A stretch of 64,000 bases of DNA, taken from assembly GCA_946415245.1 (NCBI GenBank), contig CAMKRS010000003.1, positions 36,350-100,349 of the forward strand. Direction: 5' to 3'. The position numbers and the translations under genes were made by a program. The notes beneath the pieces are model-generated. The model searched no databases. It was given only the letters and a program-made list of their open reading frames with translations, and was not told where the DNA came from. Origin of the DNA: an uncultured Prevotella sp. Lineage in GTDB: Bacteria > Bacteroidota > Bacteroidia > Bacteroidales > Bacteroidaceae. Positions 50,281 to 59,090 of the stretch are shown here, in pieces. How positions within the stretch are numbered: position 1 is the first letter of the stretch; each line of letters starts with the position of its first letter.

Positions 50281-52032
50281 ATGAAGAATTATTTACGCTA
50301 TTCATTCGTAGTCTTGATGGCTATGTTAGTGGGAAATGCCTTTTCACAAGAGGTTGTCTTCGATTTCACAGATGAGGCAAATCCTTGGGGATTTCCAACA
50401 GAGCAGCTTAAAGAAACTGGAACATTTACAAAAGACGGTAAGTCCATCGTAATTACGACAACCAACTATACTCGTTGGTTTAGTGATAGCAAGGCTCTTC
50501 TTATTGGTAAGGAAGGTGCAACATTAACGCTTCCTGCTTTTGATTTTGATGTAGAGAAAATAGAGGTTGTTGGTCATGATGGTGCTTCTGGCAAAGTTAC
50601 TCATAATATTTTTGTTGGCGATGAGGCTGTAAGTACTGAAGTGACAGGTGCCAAAGGGACAAGCTCCTTTGAAATTGCTGAAGGAAAGCAGGCCGCAGGA
50701 ACTATTTATGTGTTGAAAGTCACAAATGCTAATAACGACCAGATATGTAAGATTAACATCTGGAAGAAGGGAACTACAGACAATCCTGACACTCCTAGTG
50801 GTTCTAGTGACTTGCTTTCATTGTTTACCATTAAAACAGGAAGTTTTAGTGATACTGAAAATCAGCTGCTGTTCGACTTTACTGGGGAAGCAGTTCTTGA
50901 TCAGAGTAGTGGAGCCACGATAGAGGTTAGTGGTAAGTTCACTTTTGAGTTTGAGAATGATATCTGTACAGGCAATCGTCTCTCTCTTACATTCCTCGAT
51001 GAGGCAACTCCAAATGCTGCCAGTATTGCTCTTTCTGGTGACGATGGGTACACCGATGTAAAAGTAGAGGGCAAGACACTTTCAGCTACATTGAAAGATT
51101 ACTTAGGCATTCCTAAAATTGTAATCAAGTCTATGCTGAAGTTAATGTTTAAGGATGAACAAGTCGGCATAGGTACACTCGAGAGCCCGTTAACTCCAAA
51201 CCTTGCTAACATTATGGCTGGTAGTCTTGCAAATAAAGAGGTTACAGAAAATGATGTTTATATCAAGGGTAAGGTCGCTTCGATCAAAGAGCCGTTTGGT
51301 GCACAGTATGGAAATGCAACATTCTATATTTCTATAGACGGAAATGAAGACTTTACTTTCTATGTATACAGAGCTCTGTATTTGGAGAATCAAAAATGGG
51401 TTGAGGGCAACAAAGAGCTTAAAGTTGGTGATGAAGTTATTGTTTGTGGAAAGTTGACCAACTATAATGGCACACCGGAAACTGCACAAGGAAAGGCTTA
51501 TATCTACTCTCTGAATGGCGTAACTAAGAATGAGGGTGGTAGCGAGAAACCTGATACACCAAATGAGATAACCGTAGCCAAGGCTCTTGAGATTATCGCA
51601 GCTCTTGAAGATGGAAAAACAACAAGTGAGGAATATATCATAAAGGGTATCGTTACAGCTGTAGATGAAATCTCTACAAGTTATGGCAATGCAACATTCG
51701 ACATCGCGGACAATGCTGGCGATGCTACTGTCCTGAAAGTCTTCCGTGCAAAGGATGCTGAGGGTCAGAAAATCACAGATGAAAATATTGTGAAGGTTGG
51801 CGACGAAGTTGTTGTACAAGGTAAACTTCAGAAATATGTTAAGAATGACGTTGTTACTCCAGAGGTTGCTCAGAATGGTAAGATCCTGACAGTCAATGGT
51901 CAGTCTACAGGTATTACCATCCTTAAGGCAACTCAGGTCGAGGCTCCTCTCTACAACCTCGCAGGTCAGCGTGTTGACGCCAACTACAAGGGCGTTGTCA
52001 TCAAGAACGGCCAGAAGATGATTCAGAAGTAA
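50281..52032 (+). CDS. Secreted DUF6359-like repeat protein with short sorting tail
   Basis: A 583-residue exported protein (signal MKNYLRYSFVVLMAMLVGNAFSQ). The first part (about 25-155) is a beta-sandwich typical of Prevotella surface proteins (VVFDFTDEANPWGFPTE, SKALLIGKEGATLTLPAF). Two OB-fold-like DUF6359-type domains follow: YIKGKVASIKE...YGNATFYISIDG (about 320-415) and YIIKGIVTAVDE...YGNATFDIADN (about 430-545). The end, LYNLAGQRVDANYKGVVIKNGQK, is the short tail also seen in the LRR and CotH proteins. The binding target is unknown. It is flanked by terminators, so a single-gene unit. Confidence 0.72.
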   Translation: MKNYLRYSFVVLMAMLVGNAFSQEVVFDFTDEANPWGFPTEQLKETGTFTKDGKSIVITTTNYTRWFSDSKALLIGKEGATLTLPAFDFDVEKIEVVGHDGASGKVTHNIFVGDEAVSTEVTGAKGTSSFEIAEGKQAAGTIYVLKVTNANNDQICKINIWKKGTTDNPDTPSGSSDLLSLFTIKTGSFSDTENQLLFDFTGEAVLDQSSGATIEVSGKFTFEFENDICTGNRLSLTFLDEATPNAASIALSGDDGYTDVKVEGKTLSATLKDYLGIPKIVIKSMLKLMFKDEQVGIGTLESPLTPNLANIMAGSLANKEVTENDVYIKGKVASIKEPFGAQYGNATFYISIDGNEDFTFYVYRALYLENQKWVEGNKELKVGDEVIVCGKLTNYNGTPETAQGKAYIYSLNGVTKNEGGSEKPDTPNEITVAKALEIIAALEDGKTTSEEYIIKGIVTAVDEISTSYGNATFDIADNAGDATVLKVFRAKDAEGQKITDENIVKVGDEVVVQGKLQKYVKNDVVTPEVAQNGKILTVNGQSTGITILKATQVEAPLYNLAGQRVDANYKGVVIKNGQKMIQK

Positions 52033-52070
52033 TCATTCTCCCCTACCCTTTTGGGGAATTCATAAAAAGA

Positions 52071-52101
52071 AACTCCCTGCGGATTCGTTCTGCAGGGAGT
52101 T
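52071..52101 (+). terminator. Rho-independent terminator
   Basis: AACTCCCTGC / GCAGGGAGTT stem with an 11-base loop and TTTATTTTT. Confidence 0.9.
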
Positions 52102-52154
52102 TTATTTTTCATGCAAAAACGAAGCAATCATTTTGCCATTTCAGAAAATCTTCG

Positions 52155-52162
52155 TAACTTTG
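52155..52162 (+). promoter_or_regulatory. -7 box of mutS
   Basis: TAACTTTG, 106 bases before the mutS start at 52261. The ORF-track start at 52111 precedes this box and is rejected. Confidence 0.55.
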
Positions 52163-52260
52163 CAAATGAATTTGCGAAAACAGGCTGCACCTCAGCAAAG
52201 AATACATTCTCTGCATTCGGTTTGCTCTGTTTTTGTCGCTCAAACGTAAATCGAGTAAAG

Positions 52261-54879
52261 ATGGCAAAGAAAGACGGGGAACTAACCCCGATGATGAAGC
52301 AGTTCTTCGACCTGAAGGCGAAGCATCCTGATGCGGTGTTGCTGTTCCGTTGTGGCGACTTCTACGAGACCTATTGCGAGGATGCTGTAACGGCTGCGAA
52401 GATTCTTGGTATTACGCTGACACACAGGAACAACGGTTATAACAAGGGCGACGAGATGGCGGGCTTCCCTCATCACGCTCTCGATACCTATTTGCCAAAA
52501 CTCGTGAGAGCTGGTAAACGCGTAGCCATCTGCGACCAGCTCGAAGACCCCAAGCTCACGAAGAAACTCGTCAAGCGAGGCATCACGGAACTGGTAACGC
52601 CTGGTGTGGCGCTCTCTGATAATGTACTGAACTATAAAGAGAACAACTTTCTGGCTGCTGTGCATTTTGGAAAAGTGGCTAGTGGTGTGGCTTTCTTGGA
52701 TATTTCTACAGGAGAGTTTCTGACTGGCGAGGGAACTGTTGACTATGTGGAGAAACTTTTGGCGAATTTCTCGCCCAAGGAAGTGCTCTTTGAGCGAGGA
52801 AAAAAGCAGCAGTTTGAGCAGAAATTTGGCAATAAATTCTTTACTTTCGAACTCGATGACTGGGTATTTACAGACCAGACTGCGCGTACAAAATTGTTGA
52901 AGCATTTCCACGTAAAGAATCTCAAAGGCTTTGGCGTCGACCATCTGCAAAATGGTATCATTGCTTCTGGCGCTATCCTGCAATACCTCGAACAGACGCA
53001 GCACACGCAGATAGGACACATCACGTCTATCTCACGTATCGAAGAAGATAGGTACGTGCGACTGGACAAGTTTACGATTCGCAGTCTAGAGCTAATTCAT
53101 CCGATGCAGGATGATGGTAAGTCTTTATTAGATGTTATTGACAAGACGGTGAGTCCGATGGGAGGCCGTCTGCTACGTCGCTGGCTGGTATTTCCGCTGA
53201 AAGACGAGAAGCCCATCAACGAGCGCCTGGATATCGTGGACTATTATTATCGCGAGCCTGATTTCCGCCAGTGCATCGATGAGCAGATTCATCGTATTGG
53301 CGATTTGGAGCGTATCATCTCTAAGGTGGCTGTGGGTCGCGTATCGCCTCGTGAAGTGGTGCAGTTGAAGACAGCGTTGCAAGCCATCCAACCCATCAAA
53401 ACGGCTTGTTTGTATGCTGACAATGAGGCCTTGAAGCGGGTAGGGGAGCAGTTGAATCTTTGTGAGACCCTGCGCGACAGAATTGAGAAGGAAATCCAGA
53501 ATGATCCGCCACAATTAGTAGCCAAGGGAGGCGTGATTCACGACGGCGTGAATGCAGAACTCGACGAATTGCGTAGTATCGCCTATAGTGGCAAGGACTA
53601 TCTGCTGAAGATTCAAGAGCGCGAGGCTGCAGAAACGGGTATTTCTTCGCTGAAAATAGGTTATAATAGCGTGTTTGGCTATTACCTCGAAGTACGTAAT
53701 ACTTATAAGGATCAGGTACCAGCAGAATGGGTTCGCAAGCAGACGTTGGCTCAGGCAGAGCGCTATATCACGCAGGAGCTGAAGGAATACGAAGAGAAGA
53801 TTCTGGGTGCTGAGGATAAAATACTCTCTTTGGAGGCCAAGCTCTTCAATGACCTTATTTTAGGCATGCAGGAGTATATCCCGCAAATCCAGATCAATGC
53901 GAACATCATCGCCCATCTCGATTGTCTGCTGAGCTTTGCGAAAGCAGCTGAGGAGAATAAATATGTGCGTCCTGTGATAGACTCTATGGAGGTCATCGAT
54001 ATCAAACAAGGCCGTCATCCCGTGATTGAGAAAGAGCTGCCTTTGGGTGAGCGATATGTGCCCAATGATATCCTACTCGATAATGAGCGTCAGCAGATCA
54101 TCATCATTACTGGTCCGAATATGGCTGGTAAATCGGCGCTGCTGCGTCAAACGGCATTGATAGTACTACTGGCGCAGATTGGTTGTTTCGTGCCCGCAGA
54201 GGCCGCGAGAATCGGTCTGGTGGATAAGATCTTCACTCGAGTGGGAGCATCAGATAACATTTCACTTGGAGAATCCACGTTTATGGTGGAAATGACTGAG
54301 GCTTCGAACATTCTTAATAATGTGTCTTCTCGCTCGCTAGTGCTCTTTGATGAGTTAGGCCGAGGTACCAGCACCTATGATGGTATTTCTATCGCCTGGG
54401 CCATTGTGGAGTATCTCCACGAGAATGCCAAAGGTCATCCTCGTACGCTCTTTGCGACGCACTATCACGAACTGAACGAGATGGAGAAGAACTTCTCACG
54501 CATTAAGAACTATAACGTCTCAGTAAAAGAGGTCGATGGCAAAGTCATTTTCCTGCGTAAATTAGAGCGGGGTGGGAGTGAGCACTCGTTTGGTATCCAT
54601 GTAGCAGAGATTGCTGGTATGCCTCGCTCGATAGTGAAGCGCGCCAATGTGATTTTAAAGCAGCTGGAGGCCGAAAATGCTTCCGTAGGCAGCGTAGGCA
54701 AGCCCACAGCAGAGATTGCGGCTTCTCGCGAAGGTATGCAGCTCTCGTTTTTTCAGCTCGACGATCCCGTGCTCTGCCAAGTCCGCGATGAAATCCTTGG
54801 TCTCGACGTGAACAATCTCACGCCCCTCGAGGCCCTCAATAAGCTCAACGACATCAAGAAGATTGTCTCTGGTAAATAA
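52261..54879 (+). CDS. mutS: DNA mismatch repair protein MutS
   Basis: An 872-residue mismatch-recognition ATPase. The N-terminal domain has the mismatch-contacting [14 protein letters not shown] (Phe-x-Glu region reads FYE). The ATPase has Walker [15 protein letters not shown], Walker [17 protein letters not shown] and the ATHYHEL switch. Length and order are those of MutS1. The start at 52261 ([21 protein letters not shown]) matches the family. mutL is not nearby. A terminator at 54898 serves both this and the opposite gene. Confidence 0.97.
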   Translation: MAKKDGELTPMMKQFFDLKAKHPDAVLLFRCGDFYETYCEDAVTAAKILGITLTHRNNGYNKGDEMAGFPHHALDTYLPKLVRAGKRVAICDQLEDPKLTKKLVKRGITELVTPGVALSDNVLNYKENNFLAAVHFGKVASGVAFLDISTGEFLTGEGTVDYVEKLLANFSPKEVLFERGKKQQFEQKFGNKFFTFELDDWVFTDQTARTKLLKHFHVKNLKGFGVDHLQNGIIASGAILQYLEQTQHTQIGHITSISRIEEDRYVRLDKFTIRSLELIHPMQDDGKSLLDVIDKTVSPMGGRLLRRWLVFPLKDEKPINERLDIVDYYYREPDFRQCIDEQIHRIGDLERIISKVAVGRVSPREVVQLKTALQAIQPIKTACLYADNEALKRVGEQLNLCETLRDRIEKEIQNDPPQLVAKGGVIHDGVNAELDELRSIAYSGKDYLLKIQEREAAETGISSLKIGYNSVFGYYLEVRNTYKDQVPAEWVRKQTLAQAERYITQELKEYEEKILGAEDKILSLEAKLFNDLILGMQEYIPQIQINANIIAHLDCLLSFAKAAEENKYVRPVIDSMEVIDIKQGRHPVIEKELPLGERYVPNDILLDNERQQIIIITGPNMAGKSALLRQTALIVLLAQIGCFVPAEAARIGLVDKIFTRVGASDNISLGESTFMVEMTEASNILNNVSSRSLVLFDELGRGTSTYDGISIAWAIVEYLHENAKGHPRTLFATHYHELNEMEKNFSRIKNYNVSVKEVDGKVIFLRKLERGGSEHSFGIHVAEIAGMPRSIVKRANVILKQLEAENASVGSVGKPTAEIAASREGMQLSFFQLDDPVLCQVRDEILGLDVNNLTPLEALNKLNDIKKIVSGK

Positions 54880-54897
54880 GTGTATCTTATCACAAAA

Positions 54898-54931
54898 TAA
54901 GCGCCACTTCCCAAGCGAGAAGTGGCGCTTA
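54898..54931. terminator. Two-way terminator between mutS and the TonB-like gene
   Basis: A 13-bp perfect stem TAAGCGCCACTTC / GAAGTGGCGCTTA with an 8-base loop; AT-rich on both sides. Confidence 0.85.
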
Positions 54932-54952
54932 ATTTTGGTTACTTGGCGCTTA

Positions 54953-55453
54953 TTATTTGTAGGGATTGACGAAGCTGATACGGACGTTGTATTTCATCCG
55001 CGTGATTATTCCGTTGCGCTTGCCAGGAGTCCATTTCGGCATCTTCTTGATCACGCGGTAGGCCTCCTTGGCGAAGAGTTTGGCGAATTGCTGCTTCAAC
55101 TCTTTCTGCTTGGATTCCGTCTCCTGCGAGAATCTAGTCGTATTGAAGCGGTTAATCTTGCAGTCGTGGGCGGAAATGTCTGATAATGAGCCGTCTTCGT
55201 TGACAAAGAACGTCATGATCACTTGTCCCTCTACGTCGTAGTCCTGTGCAGCATCAGGATACTGCACGTTCTTCTCGAGAAATCGCATCAGCGCCTTTTC
55301 CCCACCAGGATATTTGGGAAAAATCTCAGCAATTTCACTGAAAATTTTCTTCGTTCCTGTTGTGTCGTTTTTAACACGAATGCTGTCTGCGCTTTGTGCT
55401 ACTGCGCCCATTGTCAGGGCTGCAAGTATAATAGATAAAATTGTTCTTTTCAT
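54953..55453 (-). CDS. Periplasmic TonB C-terminal domain protein
   Basis: A 166-residue protein with signal peptide MKRTILSIILAALTMGAVAQ (the ORF-track start lies 3 codons upstream). The domain reads FPKYPGGEKALMRFLEKNVQYP, then VEGQVIMTFFVNEDGSLSDI, and MPKWTPGKRNGIITRMKYNVRISF, which is the TonB C-terminal fold. It lacks the usual N-terminal membrane anchor and proline-rich linker, so it is a soluble relative and not a classical energy transducer. It is the last gene after ychF and lgt, 9 bases beyond lgt. Confidence 0.85.
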   Translation of the reverse strand: MKRTILSIILAALTMGAVAQSADSIRVKNDTTGTKKIFSEIAEIFPKYPGGEKALMRFLEKNVQYPDAAQDYDVEGQVIMTFFVNEDGSLSDISAHDCKINRFNTTRFSQETESKQKELKQQFAKLFAKEAYRVIKKMPKWTPGKRNGIITRMKYNVRISFVNPYK

Positions 55454-55462
55454 ATTTTTCAT

Positions 55463-56296
55463 TTATGCCACTTTTTTGGCTCTTATCATACAATAGACAC
55501 CAATGATGATGAATGGAATACTGAGGATTTGTCCCATGTCGAGTGGGAGAGTGGCCTCGAAGGCTTCCTGAATTTCCTTGGTGTACTCGATGAGGAAGCG
55601 GAAGGTGAAGATATAGGTCAGGCAGAAGCCAAAATACCAGCCTGTGCCGATCTTCTCAGGCATCTTCTTGTGGAGCACCCACATGATAAAGAAGAGTAGG
55701 GCATAGGCGATGGCTTCGTAAAGCTGGCCTGGATGGCGAGGCATCCCATCAACCTTCTCGAAAATAAAGGCCCAGGGAACATCTGTAATTTTACCGATAA
55801 TCTCAGAATTCATGAGGTTACCCAAGCGGATAAAACAGGCCGTCGTTCCTGTGGCGATGGCGATATTGTCAAGTACCGTCCAGATGCTGAGTTTCGTCTT
55901 GCGGACATAGAGCCAGAGGGCCAGCATCAGACCTAAGGTACCACCATGCGAAGCGAGACCTGCGTAACCCGTGAGTTTCCAGCCTCCATCGGGCAGGAAA
56001 TGAATGGGCAGCAGCATCTCTACAAAGCCCTTCAAAGAGGTTAGGTAGTCCTGTGGCTGATAGAAAATGCAGTGGCCTAAGCGCGCGCCAATCAGGATAC
56101 CGAAGAAGCAGTAGATAAAGAGGGGATCGAAATACTCATCCTTGATCTTCTGCTCTTTGTAGAGTCGCTTCACCACGAGATAGGCGAGTGCCAATCCGAT
56201 GATCCACATCAAACCGTACCACCTTACCGTTATCGGCCCCAGATGAAAGGCCTCTAAGTCCGGATCCCAGACGATAAAATTCAGCAAGTCTGTCAT
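55463..56296 (-). CDS. lgt: Prolipoprotein diacylglyceryl transferase
   Basis: A 277-residue inner-membrane enzyme with about seven helices. It transfers diacylglycerol from phosphatidylglycerol to the lipobox Cys of prelipoproteins, the first step in making the many lipoproteins seen in this window. Typical segments are [47 protein letters not shown] and the signature [15 protein letters not shown]. It starts 3 bases after the ychF stop. Confidence 0.95.
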   Translation of the reverse strand: MTDLLNFIVWDPDLEAFHLGPITVRWYGLMWIIGLALAYLVVKRLYKEQKIKDEYFDPLFIYCFFGILIGARLGHCIFYQPQDYLTSLKGFVEMLLPIHFLPDGGWKLTGYAGLASHGGTLGLMLALWLYVRKTKLSIWTVLDNIAIATGTTACFIRLGNLMNSEIIGKITDVPWAFIFEKVDGMPRHPGQLYEAIAYALLFFIMWVLHKKMPEKIGTGWYFGFCLTYIFTFRFLIEYTKEIQEAFEATLPLDMGQILSIPFIIIGVYCMIRAKKVA

Positions 56297-56299
56297 AGC

Positions 56300-57400
56300 T
56301 TATACGTTGAATCTAAAATGCATGATGTCACCATCCTGGACGATGTAGTCTTTGCCCTCGACAGCGAGTTTTCCGGCCTCGCGGACAGCAGCTTCGGAGC
56401 CATACAGGATATAGTCGTCGTACTTGATGACCTCTGCGCGGATAAAGCCCTTTTCAAAGTCGGTGTGGATGACACCAGCACACTGAGGCGCCTTCCAACC
56501 TTTTTTGTATGTCCAAGCCTTCACCTCCATCTCACCAGCAGTGATGAATGTTTCGAGGTTCAGCAGGGCGTAGGCCTTTTTAATCAGGCGATTCACACCA
56601 CTCTCTTCGAGGCCCAATTCCTCCAGGAACATCTGCTTATCCTCGTAGCTTTCGAGCTCAGCGATATCCTCTTCTGTCTTAGCAGCGATGATCATCGTCT
56701 CAGCGCCTTCTTCCTTGGCCAGGGCCTCTACTTTCTTGGTGAAGTCGTTACCGTCTTTGGCGTCAGCCTCGCCCACATTGCAGACATAAAGCACAGGCTT
56801 CGATGTCAGCAGGAAGAGATTACGGGCGCAATCCTGCTCGTCTTTGCTCTCGAACTCCACGATACGGGCGTTCTTTCCCTGCTCCAACACCTCTTTATAA
56901 GCCTTCAACACCGTCACTTCAACCTTTGCATCTTTATTACCAGCAGCAGCGGCCTTCTCAGTCTTGGCCAGACGGCTCTCGATGGTCTCGAGGTCTTTCA
57001 GTTGCAGCTCCGTATCGATGATTTCCTTGTCGCGGATGGGGTCGATGGTGCCGTCTACGTGGGTGATATTCTCATCCTCGAAGCAACGCAACACATGGAT
57101 AATCGCATCAGTCTCACGGATATTTCCCAAGAACTTATTGCCCAGGCCCTCGCCCTTCGAGGCACCTTTCACAAGACCTGCGATATCTACGATTTCACAA
57201 GTTGCAGGCACGATACGTCCTGGATGAACCAGCTCTGCGAGTTTCGTCAGACGCTCATCGGGTACGGTGATGACACCCACATTGGGCTCAATCGTACAAA
57301 ACGGAAAGTTTGCTGCCTGAGCCTTCGCACTCGAGAGGCAGTTAAACAAGGTGGACTTGCCCACATTCGGCAGTCCTACAATACCACATTTTAATGCCAT
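56300..57400 (-). CDS. ychF: Obg-like ATPase/GTPase YchF
   Basis: A 366-residue TRAFAC-class P-loop protein that binds ATP and the ribosome and takes part in stress regulation. Walker A is GLPNVGKST at residues 8-16, the DxxG-type motif is in EIVDIAGLVKGASKGEGLGN, and the NxxE specificity motif is in LYVCNVGEAD. The C-terminal TGS domain ends HFRFNV. It starts the ychF-lgt-TonB-like unit; a minus-strand -7 box is at 57429-57436. Confidence 0.95.
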   Translation of the reverse strand: MALKCGIVGLPNVGKSTLFNCLSSAKAQAANFPFCTIEPNVGVITVPDERLTKLAELVHPGRIVPATCEIVDIAGLVKGASKGEGLGNKFLGNIRETDAIIHVLRCFEDENITHVDGTIDPIRDKEIIDTELQLKDLETIESRLAKTEKAAAAGNKDAKVEVTVLKAYKEVLEQGKNARIVEFESKDEQDCARNLFLLTSKPVLYVCNVGEADAKDGNDFTKKVEALAKEEGAETMIIAAKTEEDIAELESYEDKQMFLEELGLEESGVNRLIKKAYALLNLETFITAGEMEVKAWTYKKGWKAPQCAGVIHTDFEKGFIRAEVIKYDDYILYGSEAAVREAGKLAVEGKDYIVQDGDIMHFRFNV

Positions 57401-57428
57401 TTTCTTCTATAAACGTTTATTTCGGGTG

Positions 57429-57436
57429 CAAAGGTA
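57429..57436 (-). promoter_or_regulatory. -7 box of ychF
   Basis: CAAAGGTA on the plus strand (TACCTTTG on the minus strand), 29 bases from the start. Confidence 0.5.
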
Positions 57437-57443
57437 CTAAATA

Positions 57444-57471
57444 ATTCATAATTCATAGTTCATAGTTTATA
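57444..57471. repeat. 7-bp tandem repeat (RTTCATA)x4
   Basis: ATTCATA twice, GTTCATA, GTTTATA in the spacer between ychF and the GIN-domain gene. Confidence 0.85.
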
Positions 57472-57499
57472 ATTATTTGCTTGTCTTTGCAACTTTTTG

Positions 57500-57507
57500 T
57501 AACTTTG
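57500..57507 (+). promoter_or_regulatory. -7 box of the GIN-domain gene
   Basis: TAACTTTG, 44 bases before the ATG at 57551. Confidence 0.55.
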
Positions 57508-57550
57508 CTGCGTCAAACAGACAAAGTGAAACCCCAAAAAGAGACAGAAT

Positions 57551-58282
57551 ATGAAGACTTATTTGTTATTGACGTTATTAGTAGCGCTGCTTTCTATGAA
57601 TGGATGTAACGTGAAAGTTGGTGATGGTGATAATATTGTTGAACCCAGTGAAAACATCGTCAAGGCCAAGTATCCGCAAAAGGCTTTTGACAAGGTCGAC
57701 AATCATGTAGTAGGTACGATTCAGTTGGTTCAGAGCGACCAGAGTCGTGTGACGCTCTCTGCCCCTGAGAATTATATCGAGTACTTTGAGTTCGAGAACA
57801 AAGGCGGCAAGTTGAATATCAATTACGCTAAGAAGAGCGTGAATATGAGTGCTAACGACGTGATAATCATCATTTATACGCCTAATCTCCGCGAAGTGAA
57901 GAATTCAGGTGCTGCTGATATCCATCTTGACAGTCTGAATACCGATGAATTCAAGGCCATCAATTCTGGTGTGGGTTCGTTCGAGTTGAACCATATCAAC
58001 GCCAGGAAGGTTGATGTTTCGTGCAGTGGTGTAGGCAGTATCAATATTGATGGTCAGGCGGATGAGGCAGAATACTCTTGCTCTGGCGTTGGTGGTATCC
58101 ACGCTCAGGAAATGAAGGCACGTGAAGTGAAGGCCCATGTGAGTGGAGTAGGGGGTATCGATTGCTACGCCTCAGACTATATCAATGGTCGTGTTACAGG
58201 CGTTGGAGGGCTCAATTATGCGGGCCATCCTGCCAAGAAAGACCTTCATCACAATATGACAGGCGGAATCAACGAACTATAA
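57551..58282 (+). CDS. Head GIN-domain lipoprotein (DUF2807)
   Basis: A 243-residue lipoprotein (signal MKTYLLLTLLVALLSMNGC). The mature part is a putative auto-transporter adhesin head, GIN domain: a right-handed beta-helix-like repeat with GVGSFELNHINARKVDVSCSGVGSINIDG (in parts) and repeated SGVGG motifs, ending MTGGINEL. These proteins are common surface or periplasmic lipoproteins of unknown binding function in Bacteroidetes. pgeF starts 5 bases after its stop, so the two are likely co-transcribed. Confidence 0.9.
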   Translation: MKTYLLLTLLVALLSMNGCNVKVGDGDNIVEPSENIVKAKYPQKAFDKVDNHVVGTIQLVQSDQSRVTLSAPENYIEYFEFENKGGKLNINYAKKSVNMSANDVIIIIYTPNLREVKNSGAADIHLDSLNTDEFKAINSGVGSFELNHINARKVDVSCSGVGSINIDGQADEAEYSCSGVGGIHAQEMKAREVKAHVSGVGGIDCYASDYINGRVTGVGGLNYAGHPAKKDLHHNMTGGINEL

Positions 58283-58286
58283 ACAG

Positions 58287-59090
58287 ATGATACGACCAGC
58301 ACTTCATTTCTATGATTTTGGTGAAAGCGTAAAGGCCTTCAGCAGCACTCGAAAGAGGGGCTGTAGTGAGGGCAACTACGCAGAGTTTAATATCAATCAT
58401 TATTGTGGCGACAGCGAAGATGCGATACAAATAAATCGCACTTCGCTGTGCCAGTATTTAGAAATTAGCAATGACCGTCTGATAATGCCTCATCAGGTGC
58501 ATCAGACGGAGATTGTGGCTATCGATGAGGCTTTTCTCAGGCTTTCTGCAGATGAGCAGAAGGCGAGACTTGAGGGCGTAGATGCGCTCATGACAGGTGT
58601 TGCTGGTGTCTGTATCGGTGTGTCTACTGCGGATTGTATCCCTGTGCTTGTGTATGATAAGGTGCAGCGTGTTTCTTGTGCCATTCATGCAGGTTGGAGA
58701 GGCACCGTCAAACGTATCGTGGAGAAGGCTGTGGAGACGATGATTTCCGTTTATGGCTCGCGTCCTTCAGACCTCCTGGCTCAGATAGGCCCAGGCATTC
58801 ATCTCGAGAGTTTCGAGGTGGGCGATGAGGTATATGAAGCCTTTGCTCATGAGGGTTTTGAGATGGAATCCATCAGTAGAAGATACCCTGCATCAGATGG
58901 CTCTTCTATCACGAAATGGCACATCGATCTGCCTGAATGCAATCGTCAGCAACTGCTCTCCAAAGGCATTCCCCAGAGCCAGATTTCTGTTTCTGAGGTC
59001 TGCACTTTCCAACAGTCTGACACCTATTTCTCTGCCCGTCGTCTGGGCATCAATTCAGGTCGTATCTTTACAGGAATCCTGATGTTTTAA
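58287..59090 (+). CDS. pgeF: Peptidoglycan editing factor PgeF (YfiH/LACC1 family)
   Basis: A 267-residue protein with the family's metal-site motifs: MPHQVHQTEIVAID, GVSTADCIPVLVYD and CAIHAGWRGTVKRIV, and the late CTFQQSDTYFSARRLG. YfiH/LACC1 proteins have been shown to act on purine nucleosides and to keep L-Ser out of the peptidoglycan stem. Start at 58287 is the usual position. It overlaps the end of polA by 4 bases on opposite strands. Confidence 0.93.
   Translation: MIRPALHFYDFGESVKAFSSTRKRGCSEGNYAEFNINHYCGDSEDAIQINRTSLCQYLEISNDRLIMPHQVHQTEIVAIDEAFLRLSADEQKARLEGVDALMTGVAGVCIGVSTADCIPVLVYDKVQRVSCAIHAGWRGTVKRIVEKAVETMISVYGSRPSDLLAQIGPGIHLESFEVGDEVYEAFAHEGFEMESISRRYPASDGSSITKWHIDLPECNRQQLLSKGIPQSQISVSEVCTFQQSDTYFSARRLGINSGRIFTGILMF

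Noticed and set aside
56318-57394. Plus-strand 358-residue ORF opposite ychF
   Set aside because: It is an antisense shadow of ychF, which has complete GTPase motifs.
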